In this document: positions 12,431-24,269 of the stretch, piece by piece
Layout: every line of letters starts with the position of its first letter
Numbering within the stretch: the first letter of the stretch is position 1
Assembly (NCBI RefSeq): GCF_032884065.1
Contig: NC_088881.1
Location: 368,001 to 432,000 of the forward strand
Source of the DNA: Artemia franciscana
Lineage: Eukaryota > Arthropoda > Branchiopoda > Anostraca > Artemiidae
DNA length: 64,000 nt
Reading direction: 5' to 3'
The notes under the pieces: generated by a model
What the model saw: the letters and a program-made list of their open reading frames with translations, nothing else
What the model was told of the DNA's origin: nothing
Databases searched by the model: none
Program-made: the position numbers and the translations under genes

Positions 12431-14784
12431 GAGGCACGTGTCACAAGGTGTACACGATTTTGAAAGTGATCAACCCGTTGGATTTTCCTGAAGAGTGGTC
12501 AAGACTGTGGTTCAATTGTTAAGAATTATCAAGCGTTACTGATTTACCTTTACTAATAATATCCATTCATGGACTAAGTAACATCACTACCTAGAAATCG
12601 ATCCTCAAAAATACCATACTTAACAACAAATACTTAATTGTCCAGAAATCAACACAAATGCTATGTCCTGATGATAACTATTTTAGGTGGTATATTTTCT
12701 TAGACCGTACTATTTTTCCACGTGTGAAAAAAAAACTGAAAATATAGATAGAATTTTTTATTAAGACGCAAGCTTAAACAGAAAAATTAAATCTTAGTTA
12801 AAATAACTTTATCACTGACTAAAAAAAAAAACAATGCTTTTGTGATTTAAAATGTTTCCAGGACCAAGGTAGCCAACTGGACACATTCTATGCCAAAAAG
12901 ACACATTGACGTAAAGGGGAAAAAAGGGACACATTTCAGAAATCTGGGACATAAAAGGGCAAAAGAAGGGCACATTTTGCAAATTTATGAAATAAAACAA
13001 AAGATTTGACGACTGGATATATTTTGTAGTAAAAAATTACTTTTCACCAAAGTAATGCTTTTTCTTTTTGTTTTTTTTTTTTTAGTCGAAAGTACAACTG
13101 GTAAAAAAAAATAACCTCTAGTTCTTGAATTTCAAGCTGGACACATTTTTGGATGCTAAGGGGACATATTCATGTATCATAAAGTTGTCTGTTCAGGACG
13201 CCTTTAGGCTAAGTCTAAATTCTCCTTGAGAGTCGTCTTGAAGAGTAAAAAAACTAACGATGTGTTATAAAGATTATTTTTGAAACCTGGATAATTTAGC
13301 AAATAGACATAGTAAAAAAAAACTTGTGTCAATAAAGCCAAAAATTTGGTAGGTTGGAGACCTACCCTTTGGTATTGGGCCTACCTATAGGCCAAATATA
13401 GGCCTACCTATATTTGGTATTAAATTTGGTATTTGGTAGGGAAATATATATCAATAATTTATTTTCTTACATTTATATGACACATTTCTTATCCAAAAAA
13501 TAAACAATCGTTTTTTATTAGAAGACATTCAAAGAAAAGGTGAAATTAGGGTGAAGTTCTTCATTAAGAAGTCTCGCCCTTTCCTATAAGTTTCTAAAAT
13601 TCAATTTGATTTATCAATTATTACGGAAATAAGGCTAGACGTGTTAGCGGAAGAGCACCTGAGTAACTTCTGAGCCCCTCTCCTGAAACACCCCTTATTT
13701 CTATATTATGGATACTTCTGTTTCTACATCAAAGTCGTGTGAATAATTTGATTATTTTTTTAATGGATGAACGCTGAAGTAATTTTTGTTTTTTGGTGAT
13801 TTGGTAAAAAAAAGTAAGTAAATAGGTTAGTAAATTTGTTTCCCACTATCTTGAGAAATTCCCTATTGTTCTTCTTGTTTTTGGTGTTTGTGATGGAAAG
13901 GCAGTGTGGTCTTCGTCGCTATTTAAGTAAATAGTTTTTTTTTACTTTTGGATTCGAAAAATGATGCGTTTGAGTTTTGTATATATATTTGAGTATTTCA
14001 ATAAAAACTACAATTTAGAACAAAAAATATGTATCTAAATATTTTTGTATCTTTTTTTGTGTTTTTATTTTTTTTTTTTTTTACTTATGTATTTTGTAGC
14101 TGAATTTAAATACTTTTTCAGAGTATTTTAAATCCATCTAAAGCCTTGGATGAAAAATTAAAGATGATTTGGACTGTAACAAATAATTTGTTATAAAAGT
14201 ATCGAGTATGAAAATGATAAAACTGAAGACAAACAAATATAATGATAATAAATGGAGGACAAACATTTCTGCCGTGGCCTCTACTCAGCGAACTTCGGCA
14301 CAGGAAGAATAATGTAAAATATAGATAAAAGTTCACAGGACAATATAAAAATAACAACGCCATTAAAAAAACTAAAATGAACAAAGCATTTTCTTAAGCA
14401 ACGGTGAAAAGCTGATGTAGTTTTTCAGAAGGGAGCATATTTTTTATGGGGGGGGGGGGGCTAAATTAAAAAAAGATGCAGATTATATGATAAATAATGT
14501 TTATCTCATAAGCAAAAGATAGCATAAAGGCTGAGACTTTAAACTGACATTTTCTTATGAGGCAATATACCCTATTTTGGCCCAATTCCGCCATATTTTG
14601 GCGCTATCACGCAGTTTCGTCCTTTACAGTTCCATATACCGTCGGTTACAAAACTTTCAGCATTAATTAACATGATCAGAGTGTGTCTAAAACTGATAAC
14701 ATGTATGAAACAATTGACAAGATCCTATAGTTACTGATAATACTGGGAGGTTGGGTAAAAATAAGCGGAATATTTCGTTGAGTT
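12431..14784. other. no gene recognised; low-complexity and repeat fragments
   Basis: Contains a cluster of (A/G)GACACATT-type motifs at 12875-13175, a local inverted set of TAGGCCTACCTATA motifs at 13350-13440, a T-run near 14070 and a 12-base G-run near 14449. No exon-like frame was found. The upstream exons of the SAM gene could lie here but I could not identify them. Confidence 0.4.
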
Positions 14785-14965
14785 TTACAGTCCCTACCGA
14801 CGGTGCTGATCCCCCTTTCGCAGCCCTTCAGCCAGGAAATGCAATGTGGACCAGCCATCTTGTACTTTCACACAACCATCATGTTTACCTCCCCTAGAAT
14901 TCTTCAGGTACCCATTTAGAACTGTGGGAGGTGGGGGAGTCATTCAAACCAATTTTCAAGTAATG
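14785..14965 (-). mobile_element. truncated SINE, body only
   Basis: The reverse complement matches the body of the SINE at 9234-9540: TCTAAATGGGTACCTG, GTGTGAAAGTACAAGATGG, CTTCCTGGCTGAAGGGC. The tRNA-like head with A and B boxes is missing, so it is a 5'-truncated copy. Confidence 0.75.
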
Positions 14966-15014
14966 CTCGTGTTATCTAAGATCCAACGAGTTAACTGTTT
15001 TGTTCATTTTTTAG

Positions 15015-15230
15015 GTATTCAAAGAGCATTCAATTGATGGTACAGCATTGCCGCTACTCACAGACGAGCATCTGACAACAAAGCTAAATATGAAGCTGGG
15101 ACCTGCACTGAAACTTAAATCCACCATAGCGCAAAAACTAGGTCATTGTCCAGTGTGCCTTCACTGTGCTCACTGTCATTCTAGTCCAGAGAAGAAATTT
15201 TTCCGAAATAATTATGGTTTAGGATTGTGA
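15015..15230 (+). CDS. SAM-domain protein, 3'-terminal exon (C-terminal half of SAM)
   Basis: A splice acceptor (CATTTTTTAG, ending 15014) precedes an open frame of 71 codons to a TGA at 15228-15230. The first ~40 residues carry the C-terminal half of a sterile alpha motif of the Polyhomeotic/Scm type: FKEHSIDGTALPLLTDEHL, then KLGPALKLKS, the conserved helix-5 signature. A Cys/His-rich tail follows (HCPVCLHCAHCH), four cysteines spaced by two residues. SAM domains of this class self-associate and are common in chromatin repressors. Upstream exons with the N-terminal half of the SAM were not found on this strand. The ORF may end here or splice within its last codons. The family is well supported; the orthologue is not. 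Confidence 0.75.
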   Translation, partial: VFKEHSIDGTALPLLTDEHLTTKLNMKLGPALKLKSTIAQKLGHCPVCLHCAHCHSSPEKKFFRNNYGLGL

Positions 15231-15621
15231 TTTTTAAGTAGAATAATAAGAACTAAGTCTTCCTTTACCAATACCCTCTTCAGGGTTTTGAATATATTTT
15301 TGGAATATGGGTACAAAGCTCAGAAAAATGCTATTGCTTCACAGCCAGCAAGTGGTGCCAAGGGCAGTGAAAATGAATTTGTTTGAACTAGTTAAGTGGA
15401 AGTTTACATAACCTTTTATAGTGTATATGGAAAATTAGGAGAAATGGAATTTCAACTTTTACTGAAAAAACCTCCATATGCAATTAGGCAGTTTTGGTAG
15501 CGAGTGGCAAATAAAAAAAAGAAACGTTGGTGAAAAATCCGCAAAAAAGCTAAAATAATGTGGCAACTAACGTCTTAAGAAAGTGTGGCTTTCTTTTGAA
15601 GATGTAGTTGGTTTTGGGAAT
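15231..15621. other. downstream of the SAM exon, likely 3' UTR then intergenic
   Basis: No further coding frame. An AATAAA polyadenylation-type hexamer lies at about 15510, 280 bp after the stop. Confidence 0.4.
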
Positions 15622-15915
15622 AAGAAGATTGTTAATGTTTGAATTTTATGGATAAAAAGCATTGTCAAATTTAACAAATTAGTTTTGTTATTTATTTTGA
15701 CAGTTCAACGCGACAACAGTGGACGAGATTGTGAAACTGCTCTAAAAAATTATAAAATTTGGAACAACCAAAAAAACCCACAGATTTGTATTTCTTGAAT
15801 TTTATGGATGAAAAGAATTGTCAAATTTAATTGACTAGTTTTGTTTATTTATTTTCACAATTCAACGTGGTAACACTCACAAAAATGTGTTGCAGCCCTA
15901 AAAACTTTATAATCT
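15622..15915 (+). repeat. dispersed AACACTG-type repeat, two tandem copies
   Basis: Copies at 15622-15770 and 15790-15915 share TTGAATTTTATGGAT(A/G)AAAAG, (C/A)ATTGTCAAATTTAA and TTCAACG(C/T)G. They belong to the family at 2856, 10725, 35165 and 53690. Confidence 0.6.
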
Positions 15916-18900
15916 TATATATAATAACAACAGTCTAATAAATAAATTATATTAAATAAATAACTAAAGAAATAACTAAGTAAACATGAAATAACAAAAT
16001 AATACAAATAATTAAGCAATAACTAAATAGTAATAACTAAATAATAGCAACAGAAAGAAAATCCGTAGTTTTCATATAAAACAGACCTAAGATAGGTCCA
16101 GGGGCAAAAAAAACTTGATTTTGATATCCTTGATGCTTTAAGGATCTTTTATATTGGATTTTGGTACTCCATTTTTCCCTTCCCGTAAACGTCTCAGAAA
16201 TGGGCAACTCGGATGAAAAAACGAAATAAATTGGTGCAAGCTAGAAAACATATTTTAATTTTAAGCTTTCTGTAGATGGCGATTGTGAACGTTATTTATA
16301 ACAAGAGTGAACTTACGTTGGAAGAAATAGTATTGTAGCGTGGAAGGAACTGTTACGATATAAAGAGAGACAGACGTAAGAACCCTGGCACAAAACGTAA
16401 CAGCTTTAATATTTAACATAAAGTAAAATGCTGTGTTTGCAATATGAATTTTCAATTAATCTGTCTAGCAGAATTGTGGTTTATCTTGCAAGAAATCTGA
16501 GCTACCATTCAAGGAACTACACAGTAACAATTACTTTGTGATTTTAATTTCGTGATTTTATTTTGTTTTCTTACTGGGCGCTGGAAATAGATTTAGTTAA
16601 TTAAAAGCTAAATTCGATTTTCGCCTTTTCTAGTGTCATTTACTTTTGGTTATTTTATAAGTTCTCCCATTTCGGTTTTTACCATCGAAGGTTCTTCTGT
16701 TTCCCATACTCCAATTTTTTCAAAGATTTATCTGTGACTGCAAAATATTACCATAAAAAATTTGTTGGACAGGTAAAAAAAAAATACATTTTAACTAAAA
16801 ACTTGTAATATTTGTAAACAAAATCACATTTTAAGAAAAACAAGACATATTTTAATTAGTTAATTTATTCCAAGAATTCAAATTCTTCAAAAAGGACTTG
16901 ATGTACAGATACTAAACACGAATAACTAAAACGACCTACTAACAAATGATGTCATTTTCCGCCATATTTTAATGTATTTGAAACTTGTACATAGCGGAAA
17001 AATAGTATTTTCCGGTTGATATAACGGAAACACACATTTGATGTAACTTGTGTATCACATGAACTTTTATATTTAATTTACATAAAAAGTAAGAGATAAT
17101 AGTAAAAAAGGATATATGTTTATATTTTGGATGCTAATATAACAACAACTTCTTGGAAAACGAACATCCAGGCTATTTCAGGTTTGAGTATGCGTTTGAG
17201 TAGAGAGAGGTTGCGTAAACGCAACCTCTCTATAGAGAAATAGACTCCTTGTAAAAATCTTGCGACTCGTGAACTTACGTGGCTTAAATTCTTCACACAG
17301 AAGAAACAACTAAATGTAATTTCACGTTCCGTTCTTTTCACTGGCTTACTATTTCTCACAGGGAGTTCAAAAATCCATAAGATTTTAAAAGGTGAAGCTA
17401 TTTGTCTCCAGAAATAAGAAAAAAAAAATGAATGGCTTACAAAAACACGTTAAAGGTGTAAACCAATGAAACTAAAGCAAGTCTTTTTTCTTATCATGGT
17501 TTTGAGAAAAGATATATTTAAGCCATCGAATTAGGTTCAAAAATATGTTTTATTATTGGATGGCTAGATTTTTTCATATTGTTTTTTTTTTTGCACTCAT
17601 TCCAATTTTTTAGAGTATCAAAGAAAAATATCAATTTTCATTTCTTTTAGAATTAAGGGCGATTTTACAGGGGTGGGCAGAAGGAGACCTTGCCCTGGGT
17701 GCAGACATTTTAGGGGTATAAAATTTCAAATAAATAATTTAACAAATTTAATTCGAAAATTTCATTTTCTCATAGCTTTTCCCATGTCAAGTAAGAAAAG
17801 TCAAACTTAAGTAAATGAGAAATTTTGTTAATAAATGACAATTTTGTTAGAATTAAGCCTGAAAATTAGGGGGCTCTAATCAAGATTTTGCCAGGGCACA
17901 AAAGAGGCCAGAACTACCCCTGATAAAAAGTCACAAAAATTTTTAAGAACTATAGCGATAAAATGTAAAAAAGGTGGGTTTATCAAAATGAATTTGAACT
18001 GTCCATGTAAAAGGTTGAATACGGCTTCTCACAGATCTGAATCATAGATTCAGAATATCTGAATAAAAAATTAACTGCTTATATACTATTAAAGTAGAAA
18101 AGCACTAGAAACGATACTAGCGAAAGATTCTCCCTCAAATTCTTTTCTCACGCGAGTTAATGAAAGGCTATTATCTAGAATAAAATGAAATTAGGAAGTA
18201 GAAACCAAAAATAAGAAATAAGATGAAAATAGTTAGACAATTTTAATAATTGAAGAACATTCCGAAAAAGTAAAGGGTTTGTTTATTTCATTTAGTTACT
18301 GATTTATTACAAAAGCTACCGTTAAATCAGTAGCTCTAAAAGTGGTACCTGACACCGAAAAATACATTTACTTAAATGAGGCTTTATCCAATTCAACTAA
18401 TATCCATGCATGTGGAAATCAGAGTTTAGATTCCCTAAGCTGATAAGAAATTTCATAGGCAATATGTTTGATAAATAGTAATAGAAATCCAGAAATTAAC
18501 GACACCAATTCCGAAGTCCTTAAAAAGCAAAGGGAGCAGATAAGAGGGAGCTTAAAGGGAGCTTTTTAAGGGATCTTAAAAAGCAAAGGGAGCTAGAATA
18601 AGAATTACAGCTGAAATGACATTAGAAAGAGTTAAAAAATCGAATATAGTTATATAACATATGGGTATAATAATACTCGCTGGGCTTAATGTGCAATAAA
18701 TACAGCTTTATCTAGGATAATTAGTAAAAGCGTTGTTCCCTGATTTTATAAAGCTTTAATTTCATTTAACATTAATTGTAAAATACAATTTTTTTCTGCG
18801 GATATTGTTTTTATATACCTCGTTATATTTTGTCTCAAGTATTTTGTATATAAACTGTTGATTTTGTTGTTGTAAATGTATACTGTTTCTAAGTTTAAGT

Positions 18901-19002
18901 TGTTCAATATACGTTTTTATAAGATTTGTTGTCCTATTTCATAGATTAGAGGAATTATTCACTCAATCTTGTGCTAAAACAGTAGCACTGCGGTAAAACT
19001 TT
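15916..19002. other. no gene recognised
   Basis: Begins with an AATAA/ACTAAATA simple-sequence stretch (15916-16060), then AT-rich unique sequence. The only structured spot is the hairpin at 17204-17231. The short frames at 16261-16455 and 17120-17359 have no protein-like support. Confidence 0.45.
17204..17231. repeat. perfect 13-bp hairpin
   Basis: AGAGAGGTTGCGT is followed by a 2-base spacer and its exact complement. It stands out as GC-richer than its surroundings. No terminator or histone-type stem-loop function is implied. Confidence 0.8.
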
Positions 19003-19006
19003 TTAA

Positions 19007-19585
19007 GGCCGTGATTAAGTGAACTCGAAAACATCGAGCTTCGACGTTAGAAGAAGTTAGGATAGCCTTCTGTCTCTCAATTCTCTAGAGACCGTCGATT
19101 GTCAAAAACCCTTCAAATAACACTTATTTATTCGCAGAAATAGTAGGTTAATTATACCAGCTTGTCAATATGGTCTCTAGGGGTGTTATCGGCGATCTGA
19201 AACGATTCTTTCTGGTAACCGACTTGTAAATATTTCAGGTAGCTGAAAATATTCTATGGGACTGTTCGAAAACAGGAAAATACATCGAAAAAAGGTTGCA
19301 ATCAACTTATAAATTACTGTCTTCTGCTCATGATAGTACCGATTTTGTTCTAAAAGCAATATCCTTCATAGAGTACACTTGTGAAATAGAGCTAAACATT
19401 TTCTAAGATTTCTAAGCAATTAGTGGAAATAGAGCAAAATCCTAGCAAACATTTTATAGCATCTTGAAGATGCTACGGCCTGATATTAAAAGCGGTATCT
19501 TCCGCCAATAAATACTTGAGTTCTTTTTAATTTTTCGATTTTAACATGGGATTTTCGAGTTCCATCAGTTCACTTAATAACGGCC
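19007..19585. mobile_element. TTAA-flanked non-autonomous TIR element (piggyBac-like)
   Basis: The element begins GGCCGTGATTAAGTGAACT and ends with the complement (AGTTCACTTAATAACGGCC), giving ~19-bp inverted termini with one mismatch. The homology continues inward to CTCGAAAA after a short insertion on the right side. TTAA lies directly outside both ends (19003-19006 and 19586-19589), the target duplication of the piggyBac superfamily. The 579-bp interior has no transposase frame. Confidence 0.7.
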
Positions 19586-19589
19586 TTAA

Positions 19590-20116
19590 GGGGATGGGGT
19601 ACCTTAAGAATCACCCTATGTCTTTCACTATACACCTGTTTTAGTTTGTATGGGCAAAATATTTAGGCGGTCATGCCATATCTTGGAGAGCTTGGATATA
19701 AGCCCACACTTGCTTTCCCAAAAATCTTAGAAAACCCATTCATCTTGGCAGGAAACCATTGCGAATGATCTTGACAGTCAATTATATAATGGCTTTAAAA
19801 AACAAATAATTCCAAGAAGGTTGAACATACTAACTTTTTTTTACCCCATGATGTTGTTTCATATTTGCAGAATACTAAAAAACTAAACACGAGGGTTCAG
19901 TTACACGGCGTTCGGTTGCACTGGGGTTCAGTTGCTTAGTGTTCAGTTACGCGCACACCAACAAAATGGCCTCTATGTTTTCCTTTTTTTTTTACTTCCG
20001 TTAGTTTATATAGTAGGACAGATTGTAGAAATTTAGGAGAAGGTCCGTTAGATCGGAAATTTAATGGTTTAGTTACCTTTTTAAAATTCAAAACTTTGTT
20101 TAAAGATAACAAACCG
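19590..20116. other. no gene recognised
   Basis: Unique-looking sequence before the inverted-repeat element, with a local tandem of GGTTCAGTTRC/GTTCGGTTGC motifs near 19890-19945. Confidence 0.4.
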
Positions 20117-20412
20117 TGTATTGGTCCAATAAGAGATATACTTCCGCCGTTCACCCAAGCCAAATTAATCAAACACTTGGAAAACTACAGGTACTATCAA
20201 TATATTAGCTCTATGACTATCTACCTTGGTTCTACTGCCCTAGCAAATATGCATGGACGGTTAATAGATAGACATATCTATTAACAAATGAACTAACCTC
20301 CTTTTCATACAATACTAATAAGGGGGAATTAATGCCAGGGTTTTCTTCTCACTCAAATGCACTATCTGTCTTGGCTTTCTCTACAATTAGCCATGACTTG
20401 GTGCCCACAACT
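20117..20412. repeat. left arm of a ~300-bp inverted repeat flanking a LINE
   Basis: Runs from TGTATTGGTCCAATAAGAG to GGTGCCCACAACT. Its reverse complement is found at 23460-23765 with modest divergence. The spacer between the two arms corresponds to the LINE. Confidence 0.9.
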
Positions 20413-23400
20413 ATTCCATTTTAATGTTGTGATTTTAACATCTGCCAGCCTTCCAACAGTATATCCAAAACTTACCACCAACCAGTTTGGAATTTCAAAG
20501 AAATCAAAGATTCACCCACCCCTCAAACCATGTCTTCCGAGTATCCCAACTTGGAACCGATTCAATGTGCTGGCAAGGAGAGTCGAGACCGCAGTGTAAA
20601 GCCCCTCTTTCATCCCTATATATTTCCGAAAATACTATTATCAAATGTCCGGTCACTTATGAACAAATTAGAAGAGGTTGAACTTTGCTTGAAGAATAAA
20701 CTGGTTGATATTGCTTGTATCTGTGAATCATGGTCTGCGACTGAAGATGTAGCATTTGAAGGATATGATACCTATTTCAAACCTAGAATGACACCCAATG
20801 TTATTGCAGTAATACATGGTGGTGGTGTTGGTATTATTTGTCGATCGTCTATAAGAAATCGAGTTCTCACTTTCAGTAATATACCAAATAAGCAAGGTTA
20901 TGAAGTATTATGGTTGTGGTGCAGGCCTAAGAAGCTTCCCAAGGAAGTGGCATCACTGGTGATATGTGTTCTTTACTATCCGCCCCGTGGTCTTGTGAAT
21001 TACTTACAGAAGTAAGTGTTGTAAAGACCTTGTGAATTACTTACAGAATTGCACTGACAATGTACGATCCTTGTATCCTAATGCTGGTATCATAATGTGT
21101 GGTGACTTTAATGACTTAGATGCCAAATGGCTAAGTAATTCACTATCACTTATGCAGGTTGTCAATGTGCCCACAAGAGGTAACCGTATGTTGGATCTCA
21201 TTTTTAGTAACTGTCCTGAATATTATAATACTCCAGTTACATTACCCCCATTAGGTTTGAGTGATCACCTGTGTGCTGCTTGGACACCCAATCATTTTAT
21301 CCCAAATAGACAAATAAATAGTGTGGTGTACAGGCCTTTCACACCGAACTAGTAAATCTCTACAAGAAATGGCTCACAGATCGTGACTGGCGTGATATTC
21401 TCTCATTGTCTGACGGTGACAAAATGGCAAGTTTATTCTGCAAGGAACTGTACGACAAATACTGTGAAATTTTCCCACAAAAAAATATATGTGAAATCTA
21501 ATGATAAACCATGGATTACTCAAGAGATTCGGAATCTGATAAAAAGTGAGAAACGAATTGCATTTAACTGGACCCATAAAAGATTTCAAAAGAGTAAGAA
21601 ATTTAATTGTATATAAAATAAAATGTTCACGTAAGCAGTATGGGTCTAAAATAAAAGCAAAATATATAAATCCAACCCAAGGAAGTTCCATGACTTAGTT
21701 CAGAACATTATCGGCAAAAAAGTGACCAGAGTTGAAGTGAGAGATGTCAATGATAAACCCCTGTTACCTAGTGAAATTAATTACTTTTTTGCATCAATTT
21801 GTAAAATTCATCCGCAACTAAGAAAATTACCATCGAATGATTCAGTTTCAAACATCCCTATACTAGAGATTTGTTCAGTTGCTAAAAAGTTAAAGGCTCT
21901 TGATTCCTGTAAATCTAGTTATCCTAGTGAGATACCAATTAAATTGATTATTGAGTGTGTTGATCTTTTATGTACTCCTTTAACGGCAGTTTTCAACCAA
22001 TGTTTTATTGATGGTGTTTTCCCATGTATTTTTAAACAGGCGTATGTAACGCCAATTCCCAAATGCAAGGCACCCAAAGATATAACCGAGATGAGGCCGA
22101 TTTCGAAAACTCCAGCTCTCTCAGAAGTATTTGAAAGTTTTATTTTTGATTGTTTATTTGAGGACATAAATGATAATATTGATCCTCAACAATTTGGATT
22201 TAGATCCGGGCATAGTACTGTTCATTATTTGGTTGCATTGTTGGATACTATCCTTAAGCACTTAGAAAATAATGGGGCCTATGTTGATGCATTATTTGCA
22301 GACATAGTTAAGGCTTTTGATAGCCTTCATCATAATGTAGTTGTGGATGAAGCAAAGGCTTTGGGTCCCCGTCCATTTATTGTACAAATGCTCGCTTATT
22401 TTCTTTTTGAAAGATCTCAGTGTGTCCAACTTCCTGATCATGAGCCATCTGAATTTGTAAATATTTTTTGTGGTTCGCCACAAGGAACTAAATTAGGCCC
22501 GCTTTCTTTTCTTATTGTTTTTAACCGTGTTTTAACAACAATTCGTGAGCGTTTTAAATTTGATGATGATTTAACTGTTTTATCACTGCGACTAAACCCC
22601 TCCGACTACTGAACAGTCTGACTTGATCAAAATCTATCATGACCTAAAATCGAATTCGGAAAGGTAAAACTGACGGTCAGTGAAACTAAGAGCTCTTATG
22701 TGACGTTTTCCTTCCTATAGGGTAACAACCACTCTTCTCATAATTCCATACTGCCAACAAAGGAAACTGTTAAAATACTTGGGATTCTTTTGGACGATGA
22801 TTTAAGATGGAATTCGCGCGTTGACTATCTGACTAAAAAAGGCGCCTCGCTTTTATATTCATTTTCCAACCTAAAAAGATTTGGTACACCAACCGAGGTT
22901 TTAAAGTCTGTATACCACAGCTATGTTAGACCTTCTCTTGAGTATGCATGCCCTGCTTGGCATCCGGGATTGACAGAAGATCAAACAGATAGACTTGAGA
23001 TGATACAAAAAAGAGCTGTAAAAATTATGCTTGGACAAAACTTGCGAGGATGAACTGAAACAACTCAATTTGCACTCGCTTGATAGTCGTAGACATGGCT
23101 TAACATATAGGTTTGGACTAAATTGTTTGAATTCCCCAACTCATTGTCGTCTGCTACCCAACCCTGAGAGCCCCCCAACTGAAGGACCAGTTACTAGATT
23201 CCGACAAATAAAAAAGAATTGTCCACAGTTACTGACTTGCTCAGCCTATAGTACTGAAAGATATCGCAAATCATTTGTTCCATATTTTACCCGTCATTTT
23301 AATAATATTGACGCGACTAATATTTAATGTTTGATTAATATAATGTTTGTTTAAATTTTCCTGTGACTGTTTTTGAAGGTATAAATTATTTTTGTCATGA

Positions 23401-23459
23401 CATGCTAATGCTAGCTCCGGCTATTGTAGTGAATAAATATATTCTATTCTATTCTTAAC
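20413..23459 (+). mobile_element. near-complete LINE (family D), CR1/L2-like
   Basis: A 3-kb non-LTR retrotransposon with endonuclease, reverse transcriptase and C-terminal regions in order on one strand, ending in a short (ATTCT)n tail at 23440-23456 as in CR1/L2-like elements. ORF2 is broken by frameshifts and stops. A 38-bp local duplication at 20991-21045 (TTGTGAATTACTTACAGAA twice) is one of the breaks. The element exactly fills the loop between two inverted arms. The clade is inferred from the protein motifs and tail type. Confidence 0.85.
20530..23327 (+). pseudogene. LINE ORF2: AP endonuclease + reverse transcriptase, disrupted
   Basis: The frame is split into pieces at 20530-21015, 21032-21352, 21383-21616, 21722-22612, 22790-23053 and 23031-23327. 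The first two hold the APE-type endonuclease: ILLSNVRSLMNKL with the metal-site Asn, CICESW with the Glu, MCGDFND, and a SDHL box, all key residues present. The 21722 piece is the RT: FGFRSGHST (residues 158-166), FADIVKAFDSLHH with the motif A aspartates, SPQGTKLGPLSF, and FDDDLTVL in place of the usual FADD box, still with paired aspartates. The last two pieces carry the post-RT region (SVYHSYVRPSLEYACPAWHP). Domains are intact but the frame is not, so this is a recent relic, not a working copy. Confidence 0.88.
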
Positions 23460-23765
23460 AGTTGTGGGCACCAAGTCATGGCTAATTGTAGAGAAAGCCA
23501 AGACAGATAGTGCATTTGAGTGAGAAGAAAACCCTGGCATTAATTCCCCCTTATTAGTATTGTATGCAAAGGAGGTTAGTTCATTTGTTAATAGATACGT
23601 CTATCTATTAACTGTCCATGCATCTTTGCTAGGGCAGTAGAACCAAGGTAGATAGTCATAGAGCTAATATAGTGATAGAACCTATAGTTTTCCAAGTGTT
23701 TGATTAATTTGGCTAGGGTAAACGGCAGAAGTATGCGAAATTATACCTCTTATTGGACCAATACA
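23460..23765. repeat. right arm of the ~300-bp inverted repeat
   Basis: Reverse complement of 20117-20412 with scattered substitutions and a ~10-bp insertion near the outer end. It begins immediately after the LINE tail. Confidence 0.9.
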
Positions 23766-24269
23766 AAATCGAAAAAAAAAATCGATAAAAATCGAAAAAA
23801 AACACTCCTCCCTGTATTTTGAAAACATTTCCTTTTTGTATTTCCGTAAAAGAAACTGAAGAAAGCCCCCGAAAAGTTTCATGAATTGCCAACCCCAAGC
23901 ATAAATCTCAAAGCAGGCGCTCACCGCCATTTTTTAAAATTCATTGAAAAGAATAAAATTTTAGCGAAAAAATAACTGTTATTTTTAGTAAACATATAGC
24001 CTAACTATGTAAAATATAAGAGCCCGATGTATTTTATTTGCTTTATGCCATATTAAAAGAATAACCACTACGGACGGCTTCCATGGCATGAATAGATCTA
24101 ATAACGCTGTTTTCAAAGTTAATAAACTGTTATCCTCGTATGACATTTTTGACTTTATCGCCTTCGGAAAAAAAATAAACCTCTTTAACTTCTTAGAGCA
24201 AAATTTAGCCAGCAACAGAGGGCTTCTGAGTAATTTTAAAAGGGCGTTAAGAAACTAACAGATCAGTGA
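23766..24269. other. no gene recognised
   Basis: A-rich sequence leading into the satellite. The minus-strand open frames at 23682-23930 and 23985-24215 have no recognisable domain and no splice support. Confidence 0.4.
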
